The translations under genes were made by a program, and so were the position numbers. A stretch of DNA of 64,000 nt from Marinobacter lipolyticus SM19 (GTDB lineage: Bacteria > Pseudomonadota > Gammaproteobacteria > Pseudomonadales > Oleiphilaceae): assembly GCF_000397065.2 (NCBI RefSeq), contig NZ_KE007326.1:260124-324123 (forward strand). Direction: 5' to 3'. Below, one piece after another: positions 43,100-52,081 of this stretch. Below the pieces are notes generated by a model. That model did not search any database. It was not told the origin of the DNA and saw nothing but the letters and a program-made list of their open reading frames with translations. Every line of letters starts with the position of its first letter. Position 1 is the stretch's first letter.

Positions 43100-44326
43100 T
43101 CAGAACTGTTGTTTTGCCATCCAGGGTATAATGCGATCGAAGGCTTCTTCCAGCTTCTCGCAGGTGGTCGAGAAACTGATCCTGACCGCATTGGTACAAT
43201 GCTCGCCAAAAGCATCACCAGGGACAACGCAGACACCAGTTTCCTTCAGCATGCGCAGGGAAAGATCCGAGCCATCCACATGGGGCGGCAGATCCGGGAA
43301 GGCAAAGAATGCGCCGCCTGGCTTGTAGCCGGTCAGGTAGGGTGTCTGATCAATCAGCTCAACCACCTTGTCACGGCGCTCGCGATATATATCGACCATA
43401 TCCTTGACGCATTGCTGATCACCGGTCAGCGCCGCGACCCCGGCAAACTGAGACGGCGTGTTGGCCACGGACGTGGTGAACATGTGATAGCGGCGAAGCG
43501 ATTTGATGGCCGCCTGGCTCGAAATAACCCAACCCACTCGCAATCCTGCCATGCTGTAGGTCTTGGAAAAGCTGCTGATACACATGATGTTGTCCAGGTC
43601 CATTGAACAGTTCAGGACGCTGGCAAAGTCATCGTCGTCGAAAATCAGATGGTCGTAGACCTCATCCGCATAGACCTGAACGCCTCGATAAGCACATTCT
43701 TCCAGAATGGTTTCCACCGTGCTGCGGGGATAGACCGCTCCGGTGGGGTTGTTCGGGTTGTTGAGGATCAGGGCAAACGTACGGGCCCCCATGGCACGGA
43801 TCACTTCATCCGGATCCAGCTGATGGTTATTCTCCGCCCGGGTCGGAACGAACTTGACCTCGCCACCGTTCATCCTGATCAGCGGCGCATAGAGCAGGAA
43901 TGATGGGTCAGTCACTATAAACTGCCGTCCCGGCGCAGATGTGGCAGAGATAGCCAGATACATCGCCTCCGTGGCACCGCTGGTGATCAGAATATTATCC
44001 CGGGTCAATCGCCGGTTATAGCGCTTGCCGTAGTAATCACGCAGCGCCACCAGCAGTTCCGGCAAGCCTGCATCCATGGTGTAACCGGTCTGCCCCGCAT
44101 TCAGGGCATCGATGTAAGCATCGATGATGTGCTTGGGCGTCGGCAAATCAGGCTGACCAATGGACAGATGAATGACATCCTTCATGGTGGCCGCCATATT
44201 CACCATACGACGAATGCCAGGAATCGGCACTGCCTGCATGGCGGGGTTCCAGCTGGCCTTGCTCTTGCGATACTTCACTTTCCGCGGCTTGGTCTGGCCA
44301 GTTTCGTTGTTGGCGGCTTCGGCCAT
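43100..44326 (-). CDS. Class I/II aminotransferase (aspartate/aromatic type)
   Basis: A 408-residue PLP aminotransferase. The motifs are LSIGQPDLPTP, ITSGATEAMYLAI, NNPNNPTGAVY, YADEVYDHLIF and the PLP Lys in ISSFSKTYSMAGLRVGW. A basic N-terminal extension of ~25 residues precedes the fold. AGGAGG lies seven bases before the ATG at 44326. It would transaminate an aspartate-like or aromatic amino acid; specificity is not readable. Confidence 0.9.
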   Translation of the reverse strand: MAEAANNETGQTKPRKVKYRKSKASWNPAMQAVPIPGIRRMVNMAATMKDVIHLSIGQPDLPTPKHIIDAYIDALNAGQTGYTMDAGLPELLVALRDYYGKRYNRRLTRDNILITSGATEAMYLAISATSAPGRQFIVTDPSFLLYAPLIRMNGGEVKFVPTRAENNHQLDPDEVIRAMGARTFALILNNPNNPTGAVYPRSTVETILEECAYRGVQVYADEVYDHLIFDDDDFASVLNCSMDLDNIMCISSFSKTYSMAGLRVGWVISSQAAIKSLRRYHMFTTSVANTPSQFAGVAALTGDQQCVKDMVDIYRERRDKVVELIDQTPYLTGYKPGGAFFAFPDLPPHVDGSDLSLRMLKETGVCVVPGDAFGEHCTNAVRISFSTTCEKLEEAFDRIIPWMAKQQF

Positions 44327-44585
44327 AAGAACACCTCCTGCAAACAAGGCAAAAAAGAAGCTACTCATGCAGGTTAGTCAGTAAAGAAGGGAGCGACAAG
44401 GCATAACAACAGAAAGATTCAGGACCTGGATAAGCTGTTGTTTTTCGGCCTCTGAATACCACTGTTTCAGCATCCCGGGTTGACCGCCCGCCACCTGCGA
44501 ACCAGACTGTACAAAACTGGATCGTAACGCCCTACCAAGCGCTCCAGACACCCCCAGACAGCGTTATCAGGTGAGTGGAGGACAG

Positions 44586-45569
44586 ATGACAAAACACAGC
44601 AAACCGGTCGTAACCGTTCTGACTGCCCCGGACGAGCAGGAACCGCCCGGAATGGATGCTCTCCGGGCCAGGGCCACCGTCAGGTTTGCCTGTGACGAAC
44701 CCACGCTGAGAGACACCTTGCCCGGCACCGATGTGATGATGGTCACTGACTTTCGCACGGAAGCCCTGGAAGCGGCCTGGCCATCGGCGGATAAACTTCA
44801 GTGGATACACGCCACTAGCGCCGGCGTCGATGCGCTGATGTTCCCGGCCCTGATTAATGGCGATGTCACGGTCACCAACGCCCGCGGCATTTTTGACCGC
44901 ACGATTGCAGAATACGTGCTCTGCACCATTCTGATGTTCGCCAAGGACTTTCCCCGCTCCATTCGCCTGCAGATGGACCACAAGTGGCAGCATCGGGACA
45001 CAGAACGCGCGCAAGGCAATCAGGTGCTGGTGGTGGGCGCCGGTTCCATCGGTCGCCAGATCGCTCGCCTGGTCAGTGCCATCGGTATGAAACCTCACGG
45101 GATTGCCCGCAGGGCCCGTCATGACGACGCTGACTTTGTCGCGGTACACAGTAACGATGACCTGTTCACGCAACTGGCTCTGGTGGATTACGTAGTCATT
45201 GCCGCGCCACTCACACCGCAAACCGAAGGCCTGTTCGACAGCAAGGCATTCAAGACCATGCGCCCCCACGCTCGGCTGATCAACATTGGCCGCGGCCCCA
45301 TTGTGAAGACCGACGACCTGGTCGATGCACTGCGCAATGGCGAAATTGCCGGCGCCGGCCTGGATGTGTTTGAGGAAGAACCGCTACCGGAAGATCATCC
45401 GCTGTGGGACATGGAGAACGTCATCATGACAGCCCACATGGCCGGAGACTTCATCGGCTGGAAACGCGCCCTTACCGACCAGTTCCTGGAGAACTTTGAT
45501 CGCTGGCATGGCGGTGAGGAGCTGTTCAATCTGGTGGACAAGGAGTTGGGGTACGCCGGGAGCAAGTAG
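44586..45569 (+). CDS. D-2-hydroxyacid dehydrogenase
   Basis: A 327-residue NAD(P)-dependent dehydrogenase of the D-isomer-specific family. The cofactor motif is VVGAGSIGRQIA, and the catalytic triad is Arg in INIGRGPIVKTDDL, Glu in GLDVFEEEPLP and His in VIMTAHMAG. The fold matches GhrA/GhrB-type enzymes, which reduce 2-oxoacids such as glyoxylate or hydroxypyruvate. GGAGG lies four bases before the ATG at 44586. It is followed by element D and is convergent with the desaturase gene. Confidence 0.9.
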   Translation: MTKHSKPVVTVLTAPDEQEPPGMDALRARATVRFACDEPTLRDTLPGTDVMMVTDFRTEALEAAWPSADKLQWIHATSAGVDALMFPALINGDVTVTNARGIFDRTIAEYVLCTILMFAKDFPRSIRLQMDHKWQHRDTERAQGNQVLVVGAGSIGRQIARLVSAIGMKPHGIARRARHDDADFVAVHSNDDLFTQLALVDYVVIAAPLTPQTEGLFDSKAFKTMRPHARLINIGRGPIVKTDDLVDALRNGEIAGAGLDVFEEEPLPEDHPLWDMENVIMTAHMAGDFIGWKRALTDQFLENFDRWHGGEELFNLVDKELGYAGSK

Positions 45570-45577
45570 TCGGGTCC

Positions 45578-45772
45578 GGAGCGGGCGGAAGGGGCGTATT
45601 CCAAAACACGCTGTGAATACCTCCCTGTACGCTCGGCTCCGCCCTTCAGCGCTTATTGCTCCTGCGTCGCGCTAAAGGTCCAGGGCGAGCCGTCCGTGGC
45701 TCGCCCGTGAAGTGCTTCGCACTCCACCCATGGCTACGCACGGTTTTGGAATACGCCCCTTCCGCCCGCTCC
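45578..45772 (-). repeat. Long hairpin element D (30-bp perfect arms)
   Basis: Arms 45578-45607 and 45743-45772 are perfectly complementary over 30 bp. The loop is 135 nt, about 80 nt longer than the other copies. It keeps the shared core (minus strand GCGTAGCCATGGGTGG and AGCGTACAGGGAGGTATTCA) but contains extra nested hairpins, including GGGCGAGCC/GGCTCGCCC at 45684-45706. It lies between two convergent genes and is the only copy in that setting. Confidence 0.92.
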
Positions 45773-45809
45773 TCCGAGTATTTGTCCCAGTTCAGCCCAC
45801 CAGCAAAAC

Positions 45810-45842
45810 GTAGGTCGGATTAGCCGAAGGCGTAATCCGACA
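45810..45842 (+). repeat. GTAG-type REP palindrome
   Basis: GTAG is followed by GTCGGATTA (45814-45822) and TAATCCGAC (45833-45841), which pair, with a GCC-GAA-GGC tip. This is the classic REP/RAYT-target layout of gammaproteobacteria. It sits between element D and the desaturase stop. No RAYT transposase gene is in the window. Confidence 0.85.
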
Positions 45843-45845
45843 ATA

Positions 45846-46925
45846 TCATCTGGCCGCGTATTGCCTCTGCAACGGCAACAAATCAAACACCCGCTCAGGA
45901 TTATTCGGATCCACCAACTCCGTCGACGATTTATAAACCCTCGGCGTGGTGTAAAGCAGCTTCAGCGCCGTGCCATGGGGCATAGCCATATACCGCTCAC
46001 CGTGATTCTCCTCCAGCCACTTCCGCACACGCGGTGCCATGTTGTGCCCCATTTTCGGAAAGAAATGGTGCTCCACATGATGACTGAACCGGAAGTGCAA
46101 TCGATCCAGAACCGGATGGCTGCGCAGGCTCATGGAGTTATCCAGCGGATTATTGGTGGCCGTCTGCGGACGCAGGAAGTGATTGGTAAGGATATACCCC
46201 TGCCCCAGGGCATTCGCCACCATGAACGGTACCAGCACCGTAAACAGCGCCAGAGGACCGGAAATCACCGCAAGTACAGCCCACGCCGCCGTGCAGTAAA
46301 AGGTCTGACGAATCGCCTTGCTGCGATCCATGCCCTGGAACTGCTTGCGACGCTTGGCCTGGAACCACAACACCAACTGCGCATGGAACGTGAACGAATA
46401 AGTCAGGAACAGATAGCTGTACCAGGTACCTGACCCCGGCGCCAGCTTGGTGAACTTCTTCTGCTTGGGGTCGGCTTTATAGCGACGCATGGTCCCGAAA
46501 CTGTCCGGATCCGAGTCACCGGTATTGGTATTACCGTGATGCACCACGTTATGCCACTTACGCCAGAACTCCGGCGGGACAATCATCGGCCCGAACCCCA
46601 GCCAGCCAAAGAAATTCTGCCAACGCTTGCTCATGCCCAGCGCCCCGTGCAACACCTCATGGGCCAGCAGCGCCTGACAGCCAATGGTGTGACCCACCAC
46701 CAGCCCAAGCCCCAGATTTGCATACCACGGCAGCCCCGCCAGCAGAATCGTCACAATCCCGCCCCAGATCATCAGCTGCAACGGCAGAAACCAGATCACC
46801 CGCCAGGTCTGCGCCTCGAAAGTATCCGCAGGCAGCTCCTTCTTCATCCTGTCCCGAAGCTCACGCTCATCGGGTTTCCCAAACACGGCATTTCCCATTG
46901 AATCGGGCTTAACAGCAGCGTTCAT
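45846..46925 (-). CDS. Membrane fatty acid desaturase
   Basis: A 359-residue di-iron membrane desaturase. The three histidine boxes are HEVLH, HNVVHH and HHVEHH, with hydrophobic segments between them, so it is an integral acyl-lipid or acyl-CoA desaturase using O2. The N-terminus is short and has no cytochrome b5 domain, so an external electron donor is needed. AAGGTGACG precedes the ATG. Elements D and REP lie past its stop and element E lies upstream, which places the gene between two members of the hairpin family. Confidence 0.92.
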   Translation of the reverse strand: MNAAVKPDSMGNAVFGKPDERELRDRMKKELPADTFEAQTWRVIWFLPLQLMIWGGIVTILLAGLPWYANLGLGLVVGHTIGCQALLAHEVLHGALGMSKRWQNFFGWLGFGPMIVPPEFWRKWHNVVHHGNTNTGDSDPDSFGTMRRYKADPKQKKFTKLAPGSGTWYSYLFLTYSFTFHAQLVLWFQAKRRKQFQGMDRSKAIRQTFYCTAAWAVLAVISGPLALFTVLVPFMVANALGQGYILTNHFLRPQTATNNPLDNSMSLRSHPVLDRLHFRFSHHVEHHFFPKMGHNMAPRVRKWLEENHGERYMAMPHGTALKLLYTTPRVYKSSTELVDPNNPERVFDLLPLQRQYAAR

Positions 46926-47113
46926 TCGTCACCTTCATTCTGAAAACACAATGGTCCAGCACGCCTATTTAAATTTGAGCGTACAAGTGTGAGCCGAATT
47001 TACAGAAAGAAAACCACAATGACAATGGCATTTAGATGAATATTTTGTGATCAAAAAAATATTTGCGTACACGCGTACTTTCGCAATGAGAAGCCATTAC
47101 CGGGGTTGGAGGG

Positions 47114-47219
47114 GCTGGGCGGGTGGACCTTCCACGGGATCTCTTCGGCCAGGGAAGGCCGAAGCGAAGCGCACATGGATGTGCTCGTAGCGTGCCCGTG
47201 GAAGGTCCACCCGCCCAGC
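47114..47219 (+). repeat. Long hairpin element E (25-bp perfect arms)
   Basis: Arms 47114-47138 and 47195-47219 are perfectly complementary over 25 bp. The 56-nt loop has a TTCGGCC-AGGGAA-GGCCGAA hairpin and GCACATGGATGTGC followed by TCGTAGCG, nearly the same as element A although the arms are different. It lies between the desaturase start and the response regulator terminator. The rest of 46926-47305 is AT-rich desaturase promoter region plus that terminator. Confidence 0.92.
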
Positions 47220-47249
47220 ACCCCACTCCCAAAATAGAGGGCTAAAGAC

Positions 47250-47279
47250 AAAAAAAACGGGAGCCCAAAGGCTCCCGCT
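47250..47279 (-). terminator. Intrinsic terminator after the response regulator gene
   Basis: On the minus strand, CGGGAGCC and GGCTCCCG (47258-47265 with 47270-47277) form an 8-bp stem with a CAAA-type loop, followed by a run of eight T. Confidence 0.92.
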
Positions 47280-47305
47280 TCATAACAAACCGAAAAAGCT
47301 GAACG

Positions 47306-47971
47306 TCAGCTACCAGACAACGACTGATCCGAAGGATCAATCTCCATCTGCTGAATCGCAATCACCGCCTGAGTCCGATTCCGAACCCCCAGCTTCCGGA
47401 ACACCGCCGTAATATGCGCCTTGATGGTCGCCTCCGACACATCCAGATCATACGCAATCTGCTTGTTCAGAAGCCCCTCCGCCAACATACCCAGCACCCG
47501 GAACTGTTGCGGCGTCAGCGACGCCAGCTTCTCGGAAAAATCCGTCATATCCGAATGCATCTGCTCAATCTTGTCCGCCACACCTTTCGGCAGCCAGACA
47601 TCCCCTTCCAGAACCGCCTGGATCGCCTCGGTAATAGTCGGCAGAGGCGCCGACTTCGGAATGAAGCCGGACGCCCCGTAATCGATCGAGCGACGCATCA
47701 CCTGCAATTCCTCCGATCCTGACACAACCACCACTGGCAACCCGGGATATTGCCCGCGCATAAACACGAGTCCGGAGAATCCGTGGGCACCCGGCATATT
47801 AAGATCCAGCAGCACCAGATCTGCATCCGGGTGCGACTCCACCGCCGCCTGCAGCGCCTTGATGCTGTCGACCTCGACTGTTTCCGCATCAGGAACCGCC
47901 TGACTGACCGCCTGCTTCAATGCTGCACGAAACAGCGGGTGATCATCGGCGACGATAATTGTTTGTGTCAT
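47306..47971 (-). CDS. NarL/LuxR-type response regulator (CrbR/ErdR-like)
   Basis: A 221-residue response regulator. The receiver has the acidic pocket VADDHPLFRAAL, the phospho-Asp in LVLLDLNMPGAHG and the Lys in FIPKSAPLP; the LuxR HTH is QQFRVLGMLAEGLLNKQIA and following. It lies 44 bases downstream of acs on the same strand. In Vibrio and Pseudomonas the CrbR/ErdR regulator controls acs, so this is the likely role here. GAGGA lies about nine bases upstream. No partner kinase of the CrbS/MxtR type is in the window. Confidence 0.9.
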   Translation of the reverse strand: MTQTIIVADDHPLFRAALKQAVSQAVPDAETVEVDSIKALQAAVESHPDADLVLLDLNMPGAHGFSGLVFMRGQYPGLPVVVVSGSEELQVMRRSIDYGASGFIPKSAPLPTITEAIQAVLEGDVWLPKGVADKIEQMHSDMTDFSEKLASLTPQQFRVLGMLAEGLLNKQIAYDLDVSEATIKAHITAVFRKLGVRNRTQAVIAIQQMEIDPSDQSLSGS

Positions 47972-48015
47972 TCAACAGATTCCTCACAGGTAAACGGCCT
48001 GATAACAAGCAGGCC

Positions 48016-49962
48016 TTACTTGTTCGCACGACCACTGATCAGGTCATCTACCACACCCGGATCCGCCAGTGTGGAAGTATCGCCCAGCTGATCATGCTCG
48101 TTTGATGCGATTTTACGTAAAATCCGGCGCATAATCTTGCCAGAACGGGTCTTGGGCAGTCCAGGCGCCCACTGGATCACATCCGGCGACGCAATCGGAC
48201 CAATTTCCTTGCGCACCCACTGGACCAGCTCCTTCTTCAGCTCGTCGGTGGGCTCCTCGCCGTGAACCAGGGTCACGTAGACATAGATGCCCTGCCCCTT
48301 GATTTCGTGAGGGTAGCCTACCACAGCTGCCTCGGCGACTTTATCGTGTGCGACCAGGGCACTCTCGACCTCGGCGGTACCCAACCGGTGACCGGATACG
48401 TTCAGGACGTCATCCACCCGACCAGTGATCCAGTAGTAGCCATCCTCGTCACGACGGGCACCGTCACCGGTAAAATACATGCCCTTGTAGGTGCTGAAGT
48501 AGGTTTGCTTGAAGCGCTCATGGTCGCCATAGATGGTGCGCATCTGACCCGGCCAGCTATCCAGAATAACCAGGTTACCCTCGGTTTCACCTTCCAGAAT
48601 GTTGCCGTCGTTATCCACCAACGCTGGCTTGACACCAAAGAATGGTACGGTGGCAGAACCAGGCTTCAGATCAATGGCGCCAGGCAAAGGCGAAATCAGG
48701 ATGCCGCCGGTTTCCGTCTGCCACCAGGTATCCACAATCGGGCACTGGCTGTTACCGATGACTCGATAGTACCACTCCCACGCCTCCGGGTTGATGGGCT
48801 CGCCAACGGAACCCAGCAGACGCAGGCTGTCACGGGTAGTGCCGTTCATGCAGGACTCGCCTTCGGCCATCAGGGCACGGATGGCGGTGGGCGCGGTGTA
48901 CAGGATGTTGACCTTGTGCTTGTCCACCACCTGGCCCATGCGGGAAGTATCCGGATAGTTGGGCACCCCCTCAAACAGAACGGTGGTGGCGCCATTGGCA
49001 AGCGGACCGTACAGGATGTAACTATGGCCGGTGACCCAACCGAAGTCGGCGGTACACCAGTAAATATCCCCATCGTGATAATCGAACACGTATTGGTGGG
49101 TCATGGAGGTGTAAACCATATAACCACCGGTGGTGTGCAGAACGCCTTTGGGAGCGCCCGTTGAGCCCGAGGTGTACAGCATGAACAACGGATCTTCCGC
49201 GTTCATTGGCTCCGCCGGACAGTCCGCTGAAGCGCTCTTCATAAGCTCTTCATAGCTCTGATCACGGCCGTCTTTCCAGGGCACATCGCCGCCGGTGCGT
49301 TTAACCACAATCACCTTTTCGACATCAGCATTGGCTTCGTTGTTCAGAGCCGCGTCTACGTTCTTCTTCAGCGGAATCTTGCGGCCGCCACGTACACCTT
49401 CATCGGCAGTGACCACAAAGCGGGATTTACCGTTGGCGATACGGGCTCCGAGGGCTTCCGGTGAAAAACCACCGAATACAACGGAGTGGATAGCCCCAAT
49501 GCGGGCACAGGCCAGCATGGCAACGCCCGTTTCAACAATCATTGGCATGTAAATGGTGACCACATCCCCTTTTTTCACACCCTGCTCTTTCAGGACATTG
49601 GCGAACTTGCAGGTTTCTTCATACAGCTCGCGATAGGTCACATGACGGGAGTCGGAGGGGTCGTCACCTTCGAAAATAATCGCCGTCTGATCGCCACGCT
49701 TTTCCAGATGACGGTCGAGGCAGTTGGCGGAGGCATTCAGTTCGCCGTCCTCGAACCATTTGATGGAAAGGTTGTCGTAATCGTAGGTGGTGTTTTTGAC
49801 CCTTGAAAACGGCTTGATCCAATCGAGACGCTTGCCATGCTCTCCCCAGAACGCATCCGGGTCCTGAATGGACTGGCGATACATCTCCTCGTACTGTTCA
49901 CGATTCAGCAGCGCGTGCTTGGCCACTTCCGGACTCACCGGATAAACGTGTTTTTCAGTCAT
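48016..49962 (-). CDS. acs: Acetyl-CoA synthetase, AMP-forming
   Basis: A 648-residue acetyl-CoA synthetase, the normal Acs length. The AMP-binding P-loop is [12 protein letters not shown], with later signatures [11 protein letters not shown] and [22 protein letters not shown]. The catalytic, acetylation-regulated Lys is in [15 protein letters not shown]. It activates acetate to acetyl-CoA through acetyl-AMP, feeding the TCA/glyoxylate routes. GGGGGAG lies four bases before the ATG. The following response regulator gene is probably in the same transcript. Confidence 0.97.
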   Translation of the reverse strand: MTEKHVYPVSPEVAKHALLNREQYEEMYRQSIQDPDAFWGEHGKRLDWIKPFSRVKNTTYDYDNLSIKWFEDGELNASANCLDRHLEKRGDQTAIIFEGDDPSDSRHVTYRELYEETCKFANVLKEQGVKKGDVVTIYMPMIVETGVAMLACARIGAIHSVVFGGFSPEALGARIANGKSRFVVTADEGVRGGRKIPLKKNVDAALNNEANADVEKVIVVKRTGGDVPWKDGRDQSYEELMKSASADCPAEPMNAEDPLFMLYTSGSTGAPKGVLHTTGGYMVYTSMTHQYVFDYHDGDIYWCTADFGWVTGHSYILYGPLANGATTVLFEGVPNYPDTSRMGQVVDKHKVNILYTAPTAIRALMAEGESCMNGTTRDSLRLLGSVGEPINPEAWEWYYRVIGNSQCPIVDTWWQTETGGILISPLPGAIDLKPGSATVPFFGVKPALVDNDGNILEGETEGNLVILDSWPGQMRTIYGDHERFKQTYFSTYKGMYFTGDGARRDEDGYYWITGRVDDVLNVSGHRLGTAEVESALVAHDKVAEAAVVGYPHEIKGQGIYVYVTLVHGEEPTDELKKELVQWVRKEIGPIASPDVIQWAPGLPKTRSGKIMRRILRKIASNEHDQLGDTSTLADPGVVDDLISGRANK

Positions 49963-50286
49963 TGTGCTCCCCCTATAGTTTAGAGTCTGTTGTCATTATC
50001 GGTTTTTTTAATACAGAGAGTGTCGGGCATCTTGGCCCTGAAGACGGATAGCTGTAGTTCAACATGTGTGCCACTACACAATGAATTAGACTAACGTCCT
50101 AATGTTCCTGAACTTTTCTACGAGATAGCCGCTAAACCCATATGATAACAACGAGTAATCACGTTCCATGAGAGCCCAAGTTAAAGGATAGTCCCGCCAC
50201 AACGAACCGCAAGGTGTCGAGACGGGGTGCCGGGAAGGTGGGAAGGACGAAGGCGCCCGATCGTCGTCCGGGCGCCTGCTGAACCA
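49963..50286. other. Intergenic region: acs promoter and reductase terminator
   Basis: A 324-base spacer. The right part (50251-50277) is the acyl-CoA reductase terminator. The left part (49963-50160) should hold the acs promoter; it is AT-richer than the flanks, but no operator could be read with confidence. No gene is apparent. Confidence 0.6.
50251..50277 (-). terminator. Terminator-like stem-loop after the acyl-CoA reductase gene
   Basis: A perfect 9-bp GC-rich stem (AGGCGCCCG 50251-50259 with CGGGCGCCT 50269-50277) lies 10 bases after the stop. The following minus-strand tract is T/C-mixed (TCGTCCTT), so termination may be partial. Confidence 0.7.
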
Positions 50287-51822
50287 TCAAGCGGCTTGTT
50301 TGCGAGCTTTTGCACTGCGGAGACTGTACAACTTGCGTTCTTTCAGGGCGTACTGATTCAATCCCGCGAGGTGAATCTTGCGCAAATAGAGTGACCAATC
50401 GATCCGACGGGCATCCACCGGAAACAATGCCTGGTCCCGCTCTCCCATCCTGGACGCAAGAGCCTGCAATGAGTCATTGCGGAAAATATAATCCGGAGCG
50501 GTGTAGAAACCGAATATCGTTGCCAGTGACCGGCTGGTATCCAGATTCCGCAACGTTTTAAGCTCCCGGTTCTGCCCCAGCATTCGCATTACCCGGCTGG
50601 TCAGGCTCAACGGCACCCGCATGCCACCGACCACTGCGTCAAACAGCTTGCGATTCACCGCAATGAACGGCTTGCTCGGTTGGCGATAAAACAACTGGTC
50701 ATAGGCCGCGTAATTGGCTTTGGATTCCGCCATCAGGTGATCAATGAACTCCCCCAGGGAAATGGGATTGCTACTACCGCTGCAACACTGGTAAATCCTG
50801 CGCTGCGGAGCCTCAGCCAATGCTTCCGCAAGGGAGAGAATGATCGCATTGGCAACCAGGTCCACCGGGATCACATCGATAATACCGCTGCGCTTGCCCG
50901 GGAACAGCGTTACTTTCTCGCGGGCATAGGCCAGGATAATGGCATCGGCCACCTTGACACCTTCAATCCAACCCGGAGCAGGTTCTTCCAGAGCACTTTC
51001 GATGATGGACGGCCTGACAATGGTCAGTGCACGCTGATCCAGGGCTTTCATCAACAATTGCTCACCCAGCCACTTGGTAAAAGTGTAGGTATCACTCCAG
51101 CCGTAGCGGTTAGCTTCCTGAATCCCCAGATCCACCAGTTTCTTTTCCAGAACTTTGCCGGAGTATCGGGAACGGACGTCGGCAATCTTGTCTTCAAGCA
51201 GCCTGACCAGTTCCTCGATCTCATAGTAACCGGCGGTACTGCGGGGAATGCTTTCGCCGGCAGGTTTGATAACCGACTCTGTCACCTGACCGGAATTCTT
51301 GCCATTCACATAGCAGGTGGATACCTGAATTACCGCCATTTTCCTGTTCCGCCGCGCCAACTCAACCACGTTGTTCAGGCACAGGGTGTTGATGGTGAGC
51401 GCCTTATCCAGTTCTTCACGGAAATTTACACTGGCAGCGGAGTTGATGAATGCATCCGCTTGATTTGCAAGTGTGGTAAAGCGCTCAGGTGTCAACCCGA
51501 ACCGGGGCTTCGTCACTTCGCCGGTAATACAGTGAACCCGCTCTTCAATGAATGCTTCAAAGGCTTCGTTGTCCTCCTGACGCAGCCGTTCAAACACCGA
51601 GGAGGTCGCAATTTCGTGAAAGAACCGCTCACGAGCATTCGGGTGTCGTTTGTTGCCCCGGATCAATAAATGAATACCACCGATATCGGGAACTGCACGA
51701 ATGAGCTTTTCCAGAACCACCTTGCCCAGAAAGCCAGTCGTACCCGTCACAAGGACGTGCTTGCCTCGCAACTGCTCAAGAACGGTTGAAGATAACTCTG
51801 ATGTTTGAAGCTGCTGAACCAT
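50287..51822 (-). CDS. Fatty acyl-CoA reductase, alcohol-forming (wax-ester type)
   Basis: A 511-residue reductase with the FAR layout: Rossmann motif VTGTTGFLGKVVLEKL at residues ~25-40, catalytic YxxxK as YTFTKWLGEQ, then a sterile-like C-terminal domain. The sequence is close to what I recall of the shorter Marinobacter FAR (Maqu_2507 type), which reduces acyl-CoA or acyl-ACP through aldehyde to fatty alcohol with NADPH. Fatty alcohol is the precursor of storage wax esters. AAGGAG lies eight bases before the ATG. No wax synthase gene is in the window. Confidence 0.93.
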   Translation of the reverse strand: MVQQLQTSELSSTVLEQLRGKHVLVTGTTGFLGKVVLEKLIRAVPDIGGIHLLIRGNKRHPNARERFFHEIATSSVFERLRQEDNEAFEAFIEERVHCITGEVTKPRFGLTPERFTTLANQADAFINSAASVNFREELDKALTINTLCLNNVVELARRNRKMAVIQVSTCYVNGKNSGQVTESVIKPAGESIPRSTAGYYEIEELVRLLEDKIADVRSRYSGKVLEKKLVDLGIQEANRYGWSDTYTFTKWLGEQLLMKALDQRALTIVRPSIIESALEEPAPGWIEGVKVADAIILAYAREKVTLFPGKRSGIIDVIPVDLVANAIILSLAEALAEAPQRRIYQCCSGSSNPISLGEFIDHLMAESKANYAAYDQLFYRQPSKPFIAVNRKLFDAVVGGMRVPLSLTSRVMRMLGQNRELKTLRNLDTSRSLATIFGFYTAPDYIFRNDSLQALASRMGERDQALFPVDARRIDWSLYLRKIHLAGLNQYALKERKLYSLRSAKARKQAA

Positions 51823-52081
51823 GCCGGGAACTCCTTCTCAAATAATCTGTGGCCATGAACGCGACGTTAGTGGCCGTCTGCATCTTCCGGTTACAACAAA
51901 AAAGGAAGCACTGAAATAGCCAGTGCATTTAGCGGGCCACTATCCAAAAAAGACGGGATTGATAATTGCACGACTTCGATGACACTGCGGTGACATACAG
52001 CAAATTTACGCTACAAAAAGCAACAAAGATATGACAATAAATACAGGATTCAAATTAACCGAACCAGAGAGGAAAACAGGG
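51823..52081. other. Intergenic region upstream of the acyl-CoA reductase
   Basis: A 259-base AT-rich stretch between two minus-strand genes. It must hold the reductase promoter; no operator, small RNA or small ORF could be supported. Confidence 0.5.

Noticed and set aside
46960-46996. Possible DesT/FadR-like operator upstream of the desaturase (TGAGCGTACAAGTGTGA)
   Set aside because: The two halves do not form a real palindrome when checked base by base, so the operator is not supported.
47032-47251. Two overlapping 66-codon open frames across element E
   Set aside because: They lie entirely in the hairpin element and its flanks, with no ribosome site or protein-like composition.
15987-47305. 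CRISPR-like interpretation of the repeated hairpin elements
   Set aside because: The elements are dispersed over 31 kb, not arrayed with regular spacers, and no cas gene is present.
48262-49164. 300-codon plus-strand frame opposite acs
   Set aside because: Antisense shadow; acs motifs on the minus strand are unambiguous.
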